NCBI RefSeq assembly: GCF_900232865.1
Contig: NZ_OCTS01000004.1
Location: 240,780 to 304,779, forward strand
Source: Corynebacterium dentalis
Lineage (GTDB): Bacteria > Actinomycetota > Actinomycetes > Mycobacteriales > Mycobacteriaceae
Direction: 5' to 3'
DNA length: 64,000 bases
Shown here: piece after piece, positions 37,889 through 48,298 of the stretch
Layout of the letters: each line of letters begins with the position of its first letter
How positions within the stretch are numbered: the first letter of the stretch is position 1
Notes under the pieces: generated by a model
The model's input: only the letters and a program-made list of their open reading frames with translations
Databases searched by the model: none
Told to the model about the DNA's origin: nothing
Program-made: the position numbers and the translations under genes

Positions 37889-38255
37889 CCTTTTCTACCT
37901 CCTCGGTGGTTGCGGTGGCGCTGTTGGAAAGCGCTCGGATGACGATCGTGTGGTGTGATTCGATGTCGACGCCACTTCTGTCATCCAAGATAGAGCTAAA
38001 CGCGGCCCTGATCTTTCTCGCAGTATTGTGGCGTACCACTGAGTTACCTACGGCCTTGGAAACCACGAGTCCCATCTGCGGACCGCCCCAGGAATCAATA
38101 CGAGGATTAGAGACCTTCCCCAGCTTCTTAGGGATCGAGGGTTCCAGGACGTAGACCACCACCGTGCGACTACCCTTTTTGCGACCGCGCTTAATCGTGC
38201 GCGCAAAGGCTGCGGACGATCGCAAGCGGTGAGGAGCAGGAAGCACGGCGGTCAA
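37836..38255 (-). CDS. rnpA: Ribonuclease P protein component
   Basis: A 139-residue protein subunit of RNase P that matures tRNA 5' ends. The core [20 protein letters not shown] and the RNA-binding arginine helix, here [18 protein letters not shown], are visible. The family's usual RNRxKRRLR motif is varied to RHNTARKIR. Located between rpmH and yidD as in nearly all bacteria. Confidence 0.95.
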   Translation of the reverse strand: MTAVLPAPHRLRSSAAFARTIKRGRKKGSRTVVVYVLEPSIPKKLGKVSNPRIDSWGGPQMGLVVSKAVGNSVVRHNTARKIRAAFSSILDDRSGVDIESHHTIVIRALSNSATATTEEVEKDVRSCLRRIAKQRADSQ

Positions 38256-38285
38256 GACCTTTTCTTAAAGGGAATAAATGAAAGA

Positions 38286-38323
38286 AAAGCCCGGCTCCCA
38301 CTTCGAGGGGAGAGCCGAGCTTT
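38286..38323 (-). terminator. Hairpin terminator or attenuator between rpmH and rnpA
   Basis: A 14-base arm at 38286-38299 pairs with 38307-38323, allowing one G-U pair and a bulge; the RNA continues with TTCTTTCATTT. It may reduce read-through from the strongly expressed rpmH into rnpA. Confidence 0.7.
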
Positions 38324-38350
38324 CACAAGATCGAGCAGTGAACGCGAATT

Positions 38351-38494
38351 TTACGCGGTCAGAGACTTGCGACCCTTGCGACGACGTGCGGACACGATTG
38401 CACGACCTGCACGGGTATTCATGCGGGTGCGGAAGCCGTGCACGCGTGCGCGACGACGGTTGTTCGGCTGGAAAGTACGCTTGCCCTTAGCCAC
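38351..38494 (-). CDS. rpmH: 50S ribosomal protein L34
   Basis: A 47-residue ribosomal protein. The translation reads [20 protein letters not shown], then the typical [20 protein letters not shown] ending. GTG start at 38494 with GAAGGAG upstream. Too short for many gene finders, but unmistakable. Marks the left border of oriC. Confidence 0.97.
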   Translation of the reverse strand: MAKGKRTFQPNNRRRARVHGFRTRMNTRAGRAIVSARRRKGRKSLTA

Positions 38495-39230
38495 GGTACT
38501 TCACTCCTTCATTACTAGTAACCCGAGTACGCACCGGTGACCTTCAACCTGAGTATTCATTTACTTCAGACGAGTGAGCCAGGCGGCTTCCGTTGGAACC
38601 CGCATCTGCCTCAAGGTGTTCACCTTTGCGCCCACGGATTGTGGACGGTTGTGCCGCGAAGAACTAGATATTGCGGCTTATATGGCATCTGTTGGGATAA
38701 CGGGGGTAAAGCGTGAAGCTCACTTCTTACCCGCTACACCGTGTGTGATGCCGCAGACCTCACCAAGGATACGCGGTCAGAACAGTCAAAACAAAACGAG
38801 CGCACATATGACCTCGGGATTAGCTTGTGGAAACGATGCGCCGATTCTTTGTCCACAAACTGTTTGCGGGATAAATGCCATATCGTCTAGCTGTGGACAA
38901 CACCCACACCCCCGAAGTTTAAAGTGAGAGTTTAGGGTATGTTTATGCAGGTCACGCGATTTTCCCCAAACAAGTAGAGTTATCCACAAGCATCGACTAC
39001 ATTGGGGATAACTCTGAACTGAAAGTTATCCATAGCTGTGCACAACTCTGTGGAATACCAGTTAAACGGACATGTTTGGCTGTGGAACAAGCAGTGAAGA
39101 ACTTGAGTATAAGTTCATGAACTTCAGGTGACGTTTCACTGCGAGCTGACAGGCACTTGCCAGCCTGCCAATACCCCCCAATCACGAACCCAGACGACCC
39201 ACCACTGACAGATCGCGACACACTGACCCA
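38495..39230. other. oriC: Left part of oriC region (rpmH-dnaA intergenic)
   Basis: This 736-base gap has no supported gene. DnaA-box-like nonamers: TTGTCCACA 38849-38857, its complement 38892-38900, TTATCCACA 38980-38988, complement of TTATCCCCA 39003-39011, TTATCCATA 39026-39034. They cluster in the half nearer dnaA, which must also hold the dnaA promoter, so DnaA autoregulation is likely. The rpmH promoter sits at the left end. Confidence 0.8.
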
Positions 39231-40931
39231 ATGACTGACCCCAACGCCTCCGCTTCTATGCCGTTTCCAGACCTATGGAACGCTGTCATTCCTCAATGGA
39301 TCTCCGATGACCCACAGCAACCGCAATTTCCTGCGATTACCCAAAGGCAAGGGGCACTACTCGATCAAATTGAGCCGGAAGTTTTAGCTGGTCACTACAT
39401 GATTTTGAAGACCACGTCCCGGCTGGTCCGCGAGGAAGTAGAGACCAAACTCAACGCCAAAATCTGCGATGTCTTCAGCAAGAAGTTAGGCCAAGACATT
39501 CAGCTGTCCATCAACATCATCGAACCTACAGAACCTTCTTCTAAAACAACCACTTCGGCTAATTCCGTACCGAGATCAGAAGCGGGAACTCCCCAGGATT
39601 CCGCCGGCCAGGTATCCCGCGCGCAATTAGCCGAGGAGCACGCTCGCAGCTACCAAGCCTCTACCGAGCACATCAACGAAGAGCCGTCGCCCACTCCAGA
39701 ATCCTGGGGAAAGATGGTCAGCCCAGGGCTTCGGGAACACGATCGTGGATTCCAGCCCCCTAATCCAGCCCAGGCAGCGCCTACTCAGGGGAGTAGACAG
39801 GGCTCGAAGGGGGAGAGGTTGGCGTCGAGAAAAGAAAACGACGTACAACCACCTGCGCACAGCAAGCCTGCCCAACCCACCCCGGCTGGTCCCGGCAACG
39901 AAGACGAAGTGTTCCTGAACCCCAGCTACACGTTCGAGAATTTCGTGACTGGTTCCTCGAACCAGCTGGCCTATGCGGCGTGCCGCGCCGTGGCAGAATA
40001 CCCCGGAAATTCCTACAACCCGCTGCTCATCTGGGGTGAATCGGGACTCGGCAAGACCCACCTGCTGCATGCGATCGGACACTACGCACGCGAACTGCGT
40101 CCCAACATGCGGATCAAGTACGTCTCCAGTGAAGAGTTGACCAATGACTTCATCAACTCGATTTCCACCGGTGCGCGCGACGATTTCAAGCGGCGCTACC
40201 GCAACTTGGACCTGCTGATTGTGGACGATGCTCAGTTCCTGCAGGGCAAAGAGTCCACGCAGGAGGAGTTTTTCCACACCTTCAACGCTCTGTACCAAAC
40301 CGGTAAGCAAATTGTGCTGAGCTCCGATAGGCCGCCGCGGCAGCTGACCACGCTGGAGGATAGGCTGCGCACGCGCTTCGAATCAGGGCTGATCACGGAC
40401 GTGCAATCGCCTGATCTGGAAACGCGCATGGCGATTCTGTCCACGAAATCCACGGTGGAGTTGCCGCAGGACGTCAAGGAACTGATTGCCTCGCGCTATG
40501 AAAAGTCCATCCGTGAGCTCGAAGGTGCGCTGATTCGCGTGGTGGCATACTGCAACCTCGGCAAGGAACCGCTATCTATGCAGGCGGCCGAGGCGGCGCT
40601 GCGGCACATCATGCCTGGTGACGGGGATATTGAGATCACCCCGGAACTGATCATTGAGATTGTCAGCGAGTTTTTCTCTCTGACTCCGGACGAGATCGTG
40701 GGTAAAGGCCGCGCACGTCAGGTGGCCAATGCCCGGCAAATCGCCATGTACCTGGGACGCGAACTCACGGATCTATCTCTGCCCAAGCTGGGGCAGGCCT
40801 TCGGCGGCCGAGATCACACAACGGTGATGTACTCCGAACGACGAATCCACGACAAGATCCAAGAGGATCACAAGACCTTCAATCAGGTCCAAGAGCTCAC
40901 GCAAAGAATCAAGGCTCGCGCAAGGAATTAA
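39231..40931 (+). CDS. dnaA: Chromosomal replication initiator DnaA
   Basis: A 566-residue initiator. Domain I covers about residues 1-110. A long variable linker (about 110-225) includes one copy of the TGGCGTCG-type motif, coding LASRKEN. The AAA+ domain carries Walker A GESGLGKTH, sensor DDAQFLQGKEST and arginine finger region RLRTRFESG. Domain IV ends with FGGRDHTTVMYSERRI, the DnaA-box-binding signature. It is flanked on both sides by DnaA boxes. Confidence 0.98.
   Translation: MTDPNASASMPFPDLWNAVIPQWISDDPQQPQFPAITQRQGALLDQIEPEVLAGHYMILKTTSRLVREEVETKLNAKICDVFSKKLGQDIQLSINIIEPTEPSSKTTTSANSVPRSEAGTPQDSAGQVSRAQLAEEHARSYQASTEHINEEPSPTPESWGKMVSPGLREHDRGFQPPNPAQAAPTQGSRQGSKGERLASRKENDVQPPAHSKPAQPTPAGPGNEDEVFLNPSYTFENFVTGSSNQLAYAACRAVAEYPGNSYNPLLIWGESGLGKTHLLHAIGHYARELRPNMRIKYVSSEELTNDFINSISTGARDDFKRRYRNLDLLIVDDAQFLQGKESTQEEFFHTFNALYQTGKQIVLSSDRPPRQLTTLEDRLRTRFESGLITDVQSPDLETRMAILSTKSTVELPQDVKELIASRYEKSIRELEGALIRVVAYCNLGKEPLSMQAAEAALRHIMPGDGDIEITPELIIEIVSEFFSLTPDEIVGKGRARQVANARQIAMYLGRELTDLSLPKLGQAFGGRDHTTVMYSERRIHDKIQEDHKTFNQVQELTQRIKARARN
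39818..39840 (+). repeat. TGGCGTCG/A-rich motif, copy H
   Basis: Core 39820-39827, tail AGAAAAGAAAACG. Sense in the variable linker of dnaA (LASRKEN). Confidence 0.6.
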
Positions 40932-41456
40932 GAGAATCTCAGCCCCGCAGGGGGTTGGGGAGTGCACTTGTCCACAGTTATCCACAGATTCCTGGGGACA
41001 AGTGGAAAGTTCTGTGGATAAAGTGCGCCCGCTCGACCACTACAGATAGAAGTTATCCACAATTCCACAGTGTTTTCCACATGTGTAATTACAAGAATGT
41101 CATTACGGGTGACCCCGCACCGCTGCTGACAGGCTTGAGATTTTGATTCGAACTTGGGGATAACCCATGGTTAAACACGGGAGAAATGGTGAACAAGATG
41201 TGTATAACTGCCCCACGCAGATTTTTCTCCACAGCCTGCGGAAGTTATCCACAGTTTCATCCCCACAGTTTCAACAACTAAAAAGTGGCCACGACGTGCC
41301 CAAACAGGCACTATCCCACAGTTCACACAGCCCCTATTACTACTTCTAAATCCCTATCTAAAGGGAAAAGAGAAGCAACTTGGGGATGTGAGTTAATCTG
41401 GGAGACGTTAAACGTGCCCACCCTGGACTCCACGACAAGGAAGACGAAAGACAGCA
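40932..41456. other. oriC: Right part of oriC region (dnaA-dnaN intergenic)
   Basis: This 525-base gap holds no gene. Exact or complementary TTATCCACA boxes: 40978-40986, 41013-41021 (reverse), 41053-41061, 41245-41253; a TTATCCCCA-type box lies at 41155-41163 (reverse). An A/T-rich stretch near 41325-41375 is a candidate unwinding element. The dnaA-dnaN gap is the expected corynebacterial oriC, and the four perfect boxes here outnumber those on the rpmH side. Confidence 0.88.
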
Positions 41457-42641
41457 ATGGAACAACACACCGTGAGTTTCACAGTGCCGAAGGACGACTT
41501 CTCTTCAGCACTCGCCTGGGTTGCTCGCTCTTTGCCTTCCAAGCCCACCCAGCCAATTCTGCGTGGCGTAATGATTGAAGCCGACGATGACGGACTTCAC
41601 CTCTCCGGCTTCGACCGCGAGGTCTCCACTCGCGTGCACATCAACGCGGAAGTCGATGAGCCAGGCAGCATCTTGGTGGCCGGCAAGTTGGTCTCCGACA
41701 TCGTGGGATCATTGCCAAATAAGCCCATCACCATGCGTTATGAGGATTCCACGGTTACGCTATCCACCGGGTCCTCCCGCTTCGAGCTGCGTCCAATGAC
41801 CATCGAGGACTACCCCGTTCTGCCGAAGCTTCCAGAAAACACCGGCACGATTGATCCGCACCTGTTTTCTCAAGCCATCTCTCAGGTGGCCGTGGCCGCA
41901 GGACGCGATGACACCCTGCCCATGCTCACTGGTGTGCACGTAGAAATTGATGGATCGAATGTGGTTCTGGCCGCCACGGATCGTTTCCGTTTGGCAGTGC
42001 GCCAATTCTCGTGGAATCCATCTGATTCTTCGTCGAAGGCAACGTTGTTGGTTCCTGCGCGTACGTTGGCGGACGCCGCACGCTCGCTGGATCCACACAA
42101 CAACCAGGACATCGCCATTTCCGTGGGATCCGGAGAAAACATCGGCAAGGAGGGCTTGCTGGGCATCGAAATGAACGAGCGTCACATGACCACTCGTTTG
42201 CTGGATGCAGAATTCCCCAAGTTCCGTCCCCTGTTGCCACAGAATCACACTGCGCTGGCCAGCGTGGAGATTGATCCTCTGCAGGATGCCATCCGTCGCG
42301 TTTCCTTGGTGGCGGACCGCAACGCGCAGATCCAGATGGAATTTTCTGAAGGTAGCGTGACGCTATCGGCCGGCGGCAGCGAAGTGGGTAAGGCAACTGA
42401 GCAGTTGCAGTGTGCGTTCACTGGTGAACCATTGACCATCGCCTTCAACCCCGGTTACCTCAAGGACGGTTTGGCAGCGATTGGCTCCCAGCGCGTCGTT
42501 TTCGGCTTCACGATGCCTTCCCGCCCCGCCATCCTGATCCCGGAGCCAGCTGAGCTGCCGGAAGCAGATGCCGAGGGAAACTTCCCCACCCCATCCACGG
42601 AATTCATTTACCTGCTGATGCCCGTGCGCTTGCCGGGCTAA
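41457..42641 (+). CDS. dnaN: DNA polymerase III sliding clamp (beta subunit)
   Basis: A 394-residue clamp of three repeated domains that tethers the polymerase to DNA. Starts EQHTVSFTVPKDDFSSAL and ends with the conserved LLMPVRLPG. The QPILRGVMIEA strand of domain 1 and the AAGRDDTLPMLTGVHVEIDG stretch of domain 2 are clear. Directly after oriC and upstream of recF. Confidence 0.98.
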   Translation: MEQHTVSFTVPKDDFSSALAWVARSLPSKPTQPILRGVMIEADDDGLHLSGFDREVSTRVHINAEVDEPGSILVAGKLVSDIVGSLPNKPITMRYEDSTVTLSTGSSRFELRPMTIEDYPVLPKLPENTGTIDPHLFSQAISQVAVAAGRDDTLPMLTGVHVEIDGSNVVLAATDRFRLAVRQFSWNPSDSSSKATLLVPARTLADAARSLDPHNNQDIAISVGSGENIGKEGLLGIEMNERHMTTRLLDAEFPKFRPLLPQNHTALASVEIDPLQDAIRRVSLVADRNAQIQMEFSEGSVTLSAGGSEVGKATEQLQCAFTGEPLTIAFNPGYLKDGLAAIGSQRVVFGFTMPSRPAILIPEPAELPEADAEGNFPTPSTEFIYLLMPVRLPG

Positions 42642-42668
42642 GCCAACACGGCCTTTCAAGAAAGCACC

Positions 42669-43907
42669 ATGTATGTTCGCGCGCTACACCTCGAAGACTT
42701 CCGCTCATGGAAGTCCCTCGATCTGGAGCTTTCTCCAGGTGTAACCGTGTTTTCCGGCCCCAATGGGCACGGGAAAACCAACATCGTGGAGGCGTTGGGC
42801 TACCTGGCCCATTTGAGCTCGCACCGGGTCAACAGCGATTCCGCGCTCGTGCGGGAAAATGCCACCGCGTCCATGATTAGTGCCACGGCCGTCAACGGAA
42901 GGCGCGAACTCACGGCGCGCATGACGTTGCGTGGCCACGGAGCCAATAAGGCGCACATCAATCGCACCACCTTGGCCACCACCCGCGAGCTGTTGGGCAT
43001 CGTGCGCACCACGCTGTTTTCACCAGAGGACCTCGCGCTCGTGCGCGGTGAGCCGGAGCAGCGACGCCAATTCCTCGACACCATCATGATCGCCCGCTAT
43101 CCGCGGCTGGGCGCCGTTAAGGCGGATTATGACAAGGCCCTCAAGCAGCGCAATGCTCTGCTGCGGTCGCACGCGATGCGTTCAGCGCTGGGTGGCACGC
43201 GTTCAGAGGAGGAAGAAGCGGCCCTGACCACCCTCGATGTGTGGGATGCTCAGTTGGCGGCGCTGGGTGGGCAGATCATGTCCGCCCGCATTCAGATCGT
43301 CCATGATCTGGCTCCGCACCTGGCGCAGACCTATCAGCGCCTGGCCCCCGGGTCGCGTCCGGCGCACGTGTCTTACACCTCCACCATCGATGGCCCGCTG
43401 GCTGAAGTGGGTGTTCATCTGGGTCAGTCGGTGCCGGCAGAGCCCACCGCTTTGCTCACTCCGGAGGTCGCCGAGGCAACCCTTCTGCATGCGTTCGCAG
43501 ACAAGCGTTCGCAAGAAATTGATCGCGGCACGACCTTATTGGGCCCGCACCGCGATGACGTGATTTTGATGCTCGGCACGCAACCGGCCAAGGGTTTCGC
43601 CTCCCACGGGGAGTCCTGGTCCGTTGCATTGTCCCTGCGTCTAGGCGCTTTTTTCATGCAGCGTGGCGATGGCACTGAGCCCGTAGTCATCCTCGATGAT
43701 GTGTTTGCGGAGCTCGATTCTTCCCGACGCCAAGCTCTTGTCTCCCTGATCTCCGATGCCGAGCAAGTACTCATCACGGCCGCGGTGGAGCACGATATCC
43801 CGCAAGCGCTGAAGCAAGATGCCACGATAGTGTCTGTCTTAGCGCGAGATACGCCCGACGGCCGTATCTCGGAATTGACTCTCAAGGCAGGTGTAGACGA
43901 TGAGTGA
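42669..43907 (+). CDS. recF: DNA replication and repair protein RecF
   Basis: A 412-residue SMC-like ATPase that loads RecA at gaps. Walker A FSGPNGHGKTNIVEAL, signature region SHGESWSVALSLRLGAFF and Walker B PVVILDDVFAELDSSRRQAL. The arrangement dnaN-recF-dciA-gyrB is canonical. The end overlaps the start of dciA by 8 bases. Confidence 0.97.
   Translation: MYVRALHLEDFRSWKSLDLELSPGVTVFSGPNGHGKTNIVEALGYLAHLSSHRVNSDSALVRENATASMISATAVNGRRELTARMTLRGHGANKAHINRTTLATTRELLGIVRTTLFSPEDLALVRGEPEQRRQFLDTIMIARYPRLGAVKADYDKALKQRNALLRSHAMRSALGGTRSEEEEAALTTLDVWDAQLAALGGQIMSARIQIVHDLAPHLAQTYQRLAPGSRPAHVSYTSTIDGPLAEVGVHLGQSVPAEPTALLTPEVAEATLLHAFADKRSQEIDRGTTLLGPHRDDVILMLGTQPAKGFASHGESWSVALSLRLGAFFMQRGDGTEPVVILDDVFAELDSSRRQALVSLISDAEQVLITAAVEHDIPQALKQDATIVSVLARDTPDGRISELTLKAGVDDE
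43713..43734 (-). repeat. TGGCGTCG/A-rich motif, copy I
   Basis: Core 43725-43732 on the minus strand, tail GGAAGAATCGAG. Antisense in recF (ELDSSRRQ). Confidence 0.45.
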
Positions 43908-44499
43908 ACAGGATGACTTTCGTTCTGCTGAGCGGCCTGAGAACTCCGCGGAAAACAACGCGGATCACAACCTGGACCCTATCGCCCAGGCTCTCGAAGG
44001 ATTGAGAAAAGCGGGAGGAAAACCGGGAGCGGCTTTGCCCAGGGTGGCATCGAAAAAAAGAATGAGCGACACACGAGGACGTGGATCGCGCGTGTTTAAG
44101 CGACCCACTGGACTCGACGGGCGAGCGGACCGCAGCTACCGAAACCCGAAGTCTTTGCACGATCTGATCAAACCCACCATCGGGCGTTTTGGCTGGGCAG
44201 AAGACTTTGCCGTGGGATCGGTGATGAATAACTGGGAAGAAATCGTGGGTCCCACGGTGGCGGATAAGACGCGGCCGGTGGCTTTTGATAAGCGCAAGCG
44301 CGAACTGTCTATCGAGTGCGATTCCACGCCGTGGGCCAGCAACCTGCGATTTATGAAGCCGCAGATTCTGCAGGCGATCGAGCGGCTAGCAGGTGAGGAT
44401 ATTGTTCGAGATTTGGAGATTCGTGGGCCAGATCTGGGTCCGAAACGCAAGGGTCGCTACAAAGTTCAAGGTCGAGGGCCACGCGATGATTATGGATGA
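43900..44499 (+). CDS. dciA: DciA-family (DUF721) replicative helicase loader
   Basis: A 199-residue protein like mycobacterial Rv0004. DciA proteins load or activate DnaB helicase in bacteria without DnaC. The N-terminal 90 residues are charged and disordered, with one TGGCGTCG-type motif copy coding VASKKRM. The DUF721 core (about 95-175) has WEEIVGPTVADKTRPVAFDK and WASNLRFMKPQIL. Starts inside the recF end, so translation is coupled. Confidence 0.92.
   Translation: MSEQDDFRSAERPENSAENNADHNLDPIAQALEGLRKAGGKPGAALPRVASKKRMSDTRGRGSRVFKRPTGLDGRADRSYRNPKSLHDLIKPTIGRFGWAEDFAVGSVMNNWEEIVGPTVADKTRPVAFDKRKRELSIECDSTPWASNLRFMKPQILQAIERLAGEDIVRDLEIRGPDLGPKRKGRYKVQGRGPRDDYG
44044..44064 (+). repeat. 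TGGCGTCG/A-rich motif, copy J (TGGCATCG variant)
   Basis: Core 44045-44052, tail AAAAAAAGAATG. Sense in the disordered N-terminus of dciA (VASKKRM). Confidence 0.5.
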
Positions 44500-44588
44500 G
44501 ATATCCACAGAAGCTGTATCGCTACGTGAATTTGGGGTGCTAACAAGCTAGGATGGTGAGGTTAATGTCCACTGTTTAAGGAGCTTGA

Positions 44589-46667
<2,079 letters not shown>

Positions 46668-46674
46668 GCCTGCC

Positions 46675-47589
46675 GTGTCTACTTCCAAGTCTGCCGCGAA
46701 GGACGTCCGCACCAAGGACATTCGTATGCCCGATGGGTCCACGAGTTCGGTTCGTTTGTTCGACGCCAACTCTGAGACTTCGGCTTCTCCTCACAAGCCG
46801 TTAATTGTCATCTGGCCGGGCTTCGGCATGGGCGCGCGGTACTACGATCCGATCGCCTTGGAGCTGGCCGCGCGTGGCTATCCCACGGCCACGGGTGAGT
46901 TGCGGGGTCAGGGATCGTCGACCGCGGTGGCGTCGAGAAAAAAGACATGGGGATACCACGACCTGGCCTCTCAGGACTACCCGACCACCGTGCGGGCGGC
47001 GAAGAAGGAGCTAGGCCTAGCAGAGGATCACCCGACGCTGCTGCTGTGCCACTCGATGGGTGGGCAGATCGCCTCGCTGTTCTTGGCGCGGCCGGAGGCA
47101 GAAATGCTGAACGTGCAGGGCATGATCGGTGTGGGCGCGGGAACTCCGTACTACAAGAGTTTTAGTGGTGATTCGAAGCGTCGGTTGCTGTTTGGTGCTC
47201 CGGTGATGGGTATCGGCAGCTTGCTGATTGGCTACTGGCCTGGCGGCAAGCTGGACATCGCGGGTTACGGGCGCCAAGCTCGAGCACACACGTGGGAGTG
47301 GTTCCGGTTCGGTCGTACCAACACACTGCGCAAACTGCGTGGTCAGGACCGTAATTACATGGATGCGTTGGCGCAGGTAGACAGTAATGTGATGCTGACT
47401 CGGTTCACCAACGATGACGATTGCCCGCGGCAATCCGCGCAAAATCTTGTGGACTTGATGCCGTGTGCGAACACTTCTGTGGTGGAGCTGGAGGGCGGCC
47501 TAGGCCACAATCGGTGGGCGCGGCAACCCCACATTGTGGTGGACAAGCTGGAAGAATTTGTGGATGAGGCCAAAATTTCTGTGCGATGA
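46675..47589 (+). CDS. Alpha/beta-hydrolase fold protein
   Basis: A 304-residue hydrolase. Strand and oxyanion region LIVIWPGFGMGARYYDPIAL, nucleophile elbow CHSMGGQ (Ser nucleophile), and a late His in LGHNRWAR complete a triad. The start is GTG 46675, 7 bases after gyrB. The upstream frame inside gyrB is antisense-free but not homologous. Resembles COG4757-type predicted esterases. Two opposed TGGCGTCG-type motif copies lie within its first 100 codons. The substrate is unknown. Confidence 0.82.
   Translation: MSTSKSAAKDVRTKDIRMPDGSTSSVRLFDANSETSASPHKPLIVIWPGFGMGARYYDPIALELAARGYPTATGELRGQGSSTAVASRKKTWGYHDLASQDYPTTVRAAKKELGLAEDHPTLLLCHSMGGQIASLFLARPEAEMLNVQGMIGVGAGTPYYKSFSGDSKRRLLFGAPVMGIGSLLIGYWPGGKLDIAGYGRQARAHTWEWFRFGRTNTLRKLRGQDRNYMDALAQVDSNVMLTRFTNDDDCPRQSAQNLVDLMPCANTSVVELEGGLGHNRWARQPHIVVDKLEEFVDEAKISVR
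46749..46770 (-). repeat. TGGCGTCG/A-rich motif, copy K
   Basis: Core 46761-46768 on the minus strand, tail AACAAACGAACC. Antisense in the alpha/beta-hydrolase gene. Opposed to copy L. Confidence 0.55.
46927..46949 (+). repeat. TGGCGTCG/A-rich motif, copy L
   Basis: Core 46928-46935, tail AGAAAAAAGACATG. Sense in the alpha/beta-hydrolase gene (VASRKKTW). Confidence 0.6.
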
Positions 47590-47596
47590 TTGGCAC

Positions 47597-48187
47597 ATGA
47601 ATTCTCAACTTCTGCGTAAAGCAGTGGCGGTAGTGGCAGCAACGAGCCTGTTCGGCTTGGTAGCCTGCTCCAATTCTGGAGATTCCGCCAATCCAGCCCA
47701 GTCAGCAGCATCTGGTTCCACCAGTGGGGTCTCGGGGGAGTCCAGCGCTGGGGACAGTTCTGCGGCAAATTCCACCGAGAGTTCTGGTAGCTCGGATGAT
47801 TCGGAAAGCGAACAGGCACAGTCCGAAAGCGTGTTTGATGTCAGCTTGGGCGACTGCCTGATGCTAGGGGACGCGCCCTCCGGCGAGGTTAAAGATCTGA
47901 ACCGCATTGATTGCGATAAGCCACACAATGCGGAGATCTATGCGCAGAAAGATATGGCGGACGGAACCTTCCCCGGCACTGAGGCTGCAGCGAAAGAAGC
48001 TAAGACATACTGCGCGCAGGAGTTTGGTCCATTCGTGGGAATCCCCGGATCCGATTCCAAATTAGAAGGCCAATTTATTCACCCCACTCAGGAGAGCTGG
48101 GATCAGGAATCTGACCGTCGCATCCAGTGCGTGGTCACCGATCCGGCAGGCGGGGTTACCGGTTCCATGAAGGATGCAAAACGATAG
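47597..48187 (+). CDS. Septum-formation-domain lipoprotein
   Basis: A 196-residue secreted lipoprotein. The lipobox LVAC (Cys24) follows a short hydrophobic signal. A Ser/Gly/Glu-rich linker runs to about residue 75. The C-terminal domain has four further cysteines in the Septum_form (pfam13845) layout: VSLGDCLML, NRIDCDKPHNAEIY, KTYCAQEFG and RRIQCVV. It starts 7 bases after the hydrolase gene. A role in envelope or septum is by family name only. Confidence 0.8.
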   Translation: MNSQLLRKAVAVVAATSLFGLVACSNSGDSANPAQSAASGSTSGVSGESSAGDSSAANSTESSGSSDDSESEQAQSESVFDVSLGDCLMLGDAPSGEVKDLNRIDCDKPHNAEIYAQKDMADGTFPGTEAAAKEAKTYCAQEFGPFVGIPGSDSKLEGQFIHPTQESWDQESDRRIQCVVTDPAGGVTGSMKDAKR

Positions 48188-48298
48188 GCCCAAAACCCGC
48201 TCTGACATGGGAGATTTAAGAGGAGCCATTAACCGGGAAGAGCACTATTACGTGCTAGAATTGGTCGGTCTGTCCCAAGTAGAAAGGAACGCTCTCAC

